The notes under the pieces: model-generated
What the model was told of the DNA's origin: nothing
The model's input: the letters and a program-made list of their open reading frames with translations, nothing else
Database searches by the model: none
NCBI RefSeq assembly: GCF_000820045.1
Contig: NZ_CDBJ01000007.1
Coordinates: 1 to 64,000 of the forward strand
Source: Aeromonas rivuli
GTDB lineage: Bacteria; Pseudomonadota; Gammaproteobacteria; Enterobacterales; Aeromonadaceae
Direction of reading: 5' to 3'
DNA length: 64,000 bases
Part shown: piece by piece, positions 61,227-64,000 of the stretch
Layout of the letters: every line of letters starts with the position of its first letter
Numbering within the stretch: position 1 is the stretch's first letter
Translations under genes and position numbers: made by a program

Positions 61227-62876
61227 TCAGACACCAGCCTTGGCCAGGGCCGCGGAGACAATCTGCTGGGCCTCTTGCTGGATCAGATCCAGGTGCGCCT
61301 CTCCTTTGAAGCTCTCCATGTAGATCTTGTAGATGGATTCGGTGCCCGAGGGGCGCGCCGCGAACCAGCCGTGCTCTGTGGTCACCTTGAGGCCACCGAT
61401 GGCGGCATCGTTGCCCGGTGCCCGGGTCAACTTGGCGATGATGGGATCACCCGCCAGCATGGAAGCCTCCACCAGGGCGGGATCCAGCTTGGCGAGCACC
61501 GTTTTTTGCGCGCTGTTGGCTGGCGCATCGATACGGCGGTAGCTGGAGCGGCCGAATTTCGCTTCCAGGGCGTCGTAGTGGGCCTGAGGATCCTTGCCGG
61601 TCACGGCCAGAATTTCAGCTGCCAACAGCGCCAGGATGAAGCCATCCTTGTCAGTGGTCCAGACGCTGCCATCCTTGCGCAGGAAGGAGGCGCCGGCGCT
61701 CTCTTCGCCGCCAAAGCCAAACTCGCCGCTGTAGAGGCCATCCACGAACCACTTGAAGCCGACTGGCACCTCTTTCAGAGTCCGGCCAATCTCGCCGGCG
61801 ACCCGGTCAATCATCGAAGAAGATACCAGGGTCTTGCCGACCGCTGCCGCCTTGGGCCAGCCGGTTCTGTGGGTGAACAGATATTGGATGGCAACCGCCA
61901 GGTAGTGGTTCGGGTTCATCAGCCCGGCGGGGGTGACGATGCCGTGCCTGTCGTAGTCGGGATCGTTGCCAAGGGCGATGTCGAACTTGTCTTTGAGGGC
62001 AATCAGCCCCGCCATGGCGAACGGGCTGGAGCAGTCCATGCGGATCTTGCCGTCTTTATCCAGGGTCATGAAGGAGAAGGTGGGGTCCACCTTGTAGTTG
62101 ACCACTTCGATGTCCAGATCATAGCGCTTGGCGATCACGTCCCAATAAGCCACGCCGGAGCCGCCAAGGGGATCGACCCCTATCTTGATGCCAGCCCGCT
62201 TGATGGCATCCAGATCCAGCACGTTGCCAAGGTCGTCCACATAGGGAGTGACGTAGTCATGACGCACCACCAGCGGGCTGTTGAGGGCATCGGCAAAGGG
62301 CATGCGTTTCACCCCGACCAAACCGGCTTCCAGAATGGCGTTGGCTCTGTCTTCCACCCACTTGGTGATCTCCCCTTCGGCGGGGCCGCCGTGGGGAGGG
62401 TTGTACTTGAAGCCACCGTCTTCCGGCGGATTATGGGAGGGGGTGATCACCACGCCGTCCGCCAGGGCCGCAGGCTTGCCAGCGTTGTGATGCAAGATGG
62501 CGTGGGAGATGACCGGGGTCGGCGTAAAACCCAGATCCGCCTCGATGCGGGTCTCGACGCCGTTGCCCGCCAACACCTCGACCGCACTGGCAAAGGCCGA
62601 TTCGGACAGGGCATGGGTATCCATGCCGACAAACAGCGGCCCCGTGATGCCGGCCTGCTGGCGGTATTCCACCAGCGCCTGGGTCACCGCCAGGATGTGG
62701 GATTCGGTGAAGGCATTGTGCAGGGCGCTGCCGCGGTGGCCGGAGGTACCGAAGGCCACCCGCTGTTCGGGACGGCTCATGTCCGGCTTGTTGAGGTAGT
62801 AAGCGCTGACCAGACGGGGAATGTTGGTCAGGTCGCTTAAACGGGCCGGTTGACCGGCATGAGGATGCTGTGCCAT
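61227..62876 (-). CDS. pgm: Phosphoglucomutase
   Basis: 549 residues (E. coli 546). Landmarks: [16 protein letters not shown], the phosphoserine loop [13 protein letters not shown], metal site [14 protein letters not shown], sugar loop [14 protein letters not shown], and phosphate site [15 protein letters not shown]. It interconverts glucose 1- and 6-phosphate. It follows seqA on the same strand, as in E. coli. Confidence 0.97.
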   Translation of the reverse strand: MAQHPHAGQPARLSDLTNIPRLVSAYYLNKPDMSRPEQRVAFGTSGHRGSALHNAFTESHILAVTQALVEYRQQAGITGPLFVGMDTHALSESAFASAVEVLAGNGVETRIEADLGFTPTPVISHAILHHNAGKPAALADGVVITPSHNPPEDGGFKYNPPHGGPAEGEITKWVEDRANAILEAGLVGVKRMPFADALNSPLVVRHDYVTPYVDDLGNVLDLDAIKRAGIKIGVDPLGGSGVAYWDVIAKRYDLDIEVVNYKVDPTFSFMTLDKDGKIRMDCSSPFAMAGLIALKDKFDIALGNDPDYDRHGIVTPAGLMNPNHYLAVAIQYLFTHRTGWPKAAAVGKTLVSSSMIDRVAGEIGRTLKEVPVGFKWFVDGLYSGEFGFGGEESAGASFLRKDGSVWTTDKDGFILALLAAEILAVTGKDPQAHYDALEAKFGRSSYRRIDAPANSAQKTVLAKLDPALVEASMLAGDPIIAKLTRAPGNDAAIGGLKVTTEHGWFAARPSGTESIYKIYMESFKGEAHLDLIQQEAQQIVSAALAKAGV

Positions 62877-62979
62877 GGCGTTATCCTTGCTGCTATACGC
62901 ATTTGCTGCTTAACGAAACAGGCCCTTGCGAAGGCCCCGCACATTCAAAAACAAGAACCCTTTGAGCCGAGGCTCAGGA

Positions 62980-63513
62980 TCATACGGTGCCGCATGCCTC
63001 GGCAATCAGGGCTTCGTCATAGCCCATGCTGGCCATCAGCTGGGCAACCATATTCTGCTTGCGACTGGTGTTGGTATTGGTGATCACCCAGAAAGGGGTA
63101 TCCGGTACCGGCTTGGGCTTGGTGGTGCTGCCACTGGCGCGCAGGGCCTCGGGATCCTGGGAGAAATAGACGCGCTTGCGCCCTTTTATCTCGGTTGCCT
63201 GGGTAAATTTCGCCGGATCATCCCGATAGAGCGCCCCCAACAGCAGCATGAAACGGTTGATGGATTTCTCCTCCTGCTGCAGGGCCCCCGACGCCAGCAA
63301 GGCCTGTATCCCAGACTTGTCCTGAGTGACAGGGGCCATGGTCTGCACGGTCGCCGGCGTCAACGGCTCAGCCTGGCGCGGCGCCGCGTTCAGCTTGGCG
63401 TGAGCGGACTGCTCCAGCAGGCGGCGCAATATATCGGAAGCACTCTCGCCAATGTGACGGGTCTGACTGGCAATATAGAAGTAGAGATCGTCATCAAGTT
63501 CGATGGTTTTCAT
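62980..63513 (-). CDS. seqA: Negative modulator of replication initiation SeqA
   Basis: 177 residues (E. coli 181). The N-terminal oligomerisation part [20 protein letters not shown] matches closely, and the C-terminal DNA-binding part ([40 protein letters not shown]) recognises hemimethylated GATC. It sequesters oriC after replication, complementing Hda, also in this window. It is divergent from ybfF, as in E. coli. Confidence 0.97.
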   Translation of the reverse strand: MKTIELDDDLYFYIASQTRHIGESASDILRRLLEQSAHAKLNAAPRQAEPLTPATVQTMAPVTQDKSGIQALLASGALQQEEKSINRFMLLLGALYRDDPAKFTQATEIKGRKRVYFSQDPEALRASGSTTKPKPVPDTPFWVITNTNTSRKQNMVAQLMASMGYDEALIAEACGTV

Positions 63514-63736
63514 AGGGTTGGCGCTGGGCTCACAGAAAGTGGGATGGTGCGATTATACATAGCCAGACCCGGCGGCCCAAGCGGCCCGTCAGATGTGCAT
63601 GAATCTCCTCGAGAATACGGCATAATAGCGCATCAGATAGTGATCCAGGCCACCCATGGCGCATTTCTGGCCCACAGGAGCGAGAAACCTGAACCAGACG
63701 CCAGGATCCCGGATTGACCGCACAGGAGAACCATCA

Positions 63737-64000
63737 TTGTCAGCCCCTTCATCAACCCTGCCGCTGCTTAATTACAAGGATCAAGGTCAGGGCCCGGCCG
63801 TGGTATTGATCCATGGCCTCTTTGGCAGCCTGGATAACCTGGGCCTGCTGGCCCGTGCGCTGACGGACCAGTATCGCGTCATCAGCCTCGATTTGCGCAA
63901 CCACGGCGCCTCCTTTCACTCGGATGAGATGAGCTATCCCCTGATGGCGGCCGATCTGCTGGCGCTGCTCGATAGTCTGCACATCGAGAAGGCGAGCCTG
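63737..64000 (+). CDS. ybfF: Alpha/beta hydrolase YbfF, N-terminal part (runs off the window)
   Basis: 88 codons remain open to the window edge. VVLIHGLFGSLDNLGLLARA (oxyanion region) and SLDLRNHGASFHSDEMSYPL match E. coli YbfF, an esterase; the catalytic Ser lies beyond the edge. Start is probably a TTG at 63737 with AGGAG 8-9 nt upstream; no in-frame ATG precedes the conserved region. Same divergent position next to seqA as in E. coli. Confidence 0.88.
   Translation, partial: MSAPSSTLPLLNYKDQGQGPAVVLIHGLFGSLDNLGLLARALTDQYRVISLDLRNHGASFHSDEMSYPLMAADLLALLDSLHIEKASL

Overview
The window reads as chromosomal DNA of a GC-rich gammaproteobacterium, most likely Aeromonas. This is inferred from strong resemblance of most proteins to E. 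coli/Vibrio/Shewanella orthologues, from E. coli-like gene blocks, and from Vibrio/Shewanella-type PstC/PstA proteins with long extra domains. I see no prophage, insertion sequence, CRISPR array or plasmid gene. It is a core chromosomal segment with good intrinsic terminators and recognisable operators.

Layout: 1-5.9 kb, minus strand: an APC permease with homocysteine S-methyltransferase (mmuM), a lipoprotein coupled to the polyamine exporter paeA (ytfL), csaA, and an AraC-type regulator. 6-11.9 kb: a phosphate operon pstC-pstA-pstB-phoU (minus) with a likely Pho box and a 110-bp tandem repeat behind pstA that encodes two copies of a 30-codon micro-ORF. 12-13.4 kb: tadA, tRNA-Pro(GGG) and a 34-codon ORF with its own promoter. 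14-17 kb: glyoxylate shunt aceB-aceA. 17-22 kb: hda, a DUF2066 protein, upp, and purM-purN behind a PurR box. 21.7-25.9 kb: yafJ, gmhA and fadE in the E. coli order, fadE behind a FadR-like site. 26-27.6 kb: an HD-GYP response regulator. 27.7-34.5 kb: TIGR03503 protein, dnaQ, rnhA, yafS, gloB, mltD and yafD, again close to the E. coli order. 34.6-39.7 kb: a small unknown ORF, yciA, a yeeZ-like oxidoreductase, a candidate small RNA, a GalR/GalS-type repressor and slt. 39.8-43.7 kb: a PAS-GGDEF-EAL protein, raiA behind a CRP palindrome, and an unknown protein. 43.9-49.4 kb: tamA-tamB. 50-58.5 kb: a small membrane protein, ppiC, and a ynj operon (DUF1499, ynjA, a TVP38-flavoprotein fusion, ynjB, ynjC, ynjD, ynjF). 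58.5-64 kb: mltB, a divergent MarR/DMT-exporter pair with two inverted-repeat operators, and seqA-pgm with the start of ybfF.

The two observations most worth follow-up are: (1) a roughly 115-nt non-coding transcript (minus strand, about 36527 to 36412) with a class II CRP promoter, an upstream operator that fits the GalR/GalS consensus, and a strong intrinsic terminator, lying next to a GalR/GalS-like repressor gene; (2) the pstA-pstB intergenic repeats, whose micro-ORF copies differ almost only at synonymous positions, as if a short PstA-tail-like peptide were maintained. A third is the fusion of a TVP38/TMEM64 membrane domain to a mercuric-reductase-like flavoprotein inside the ynj operon.
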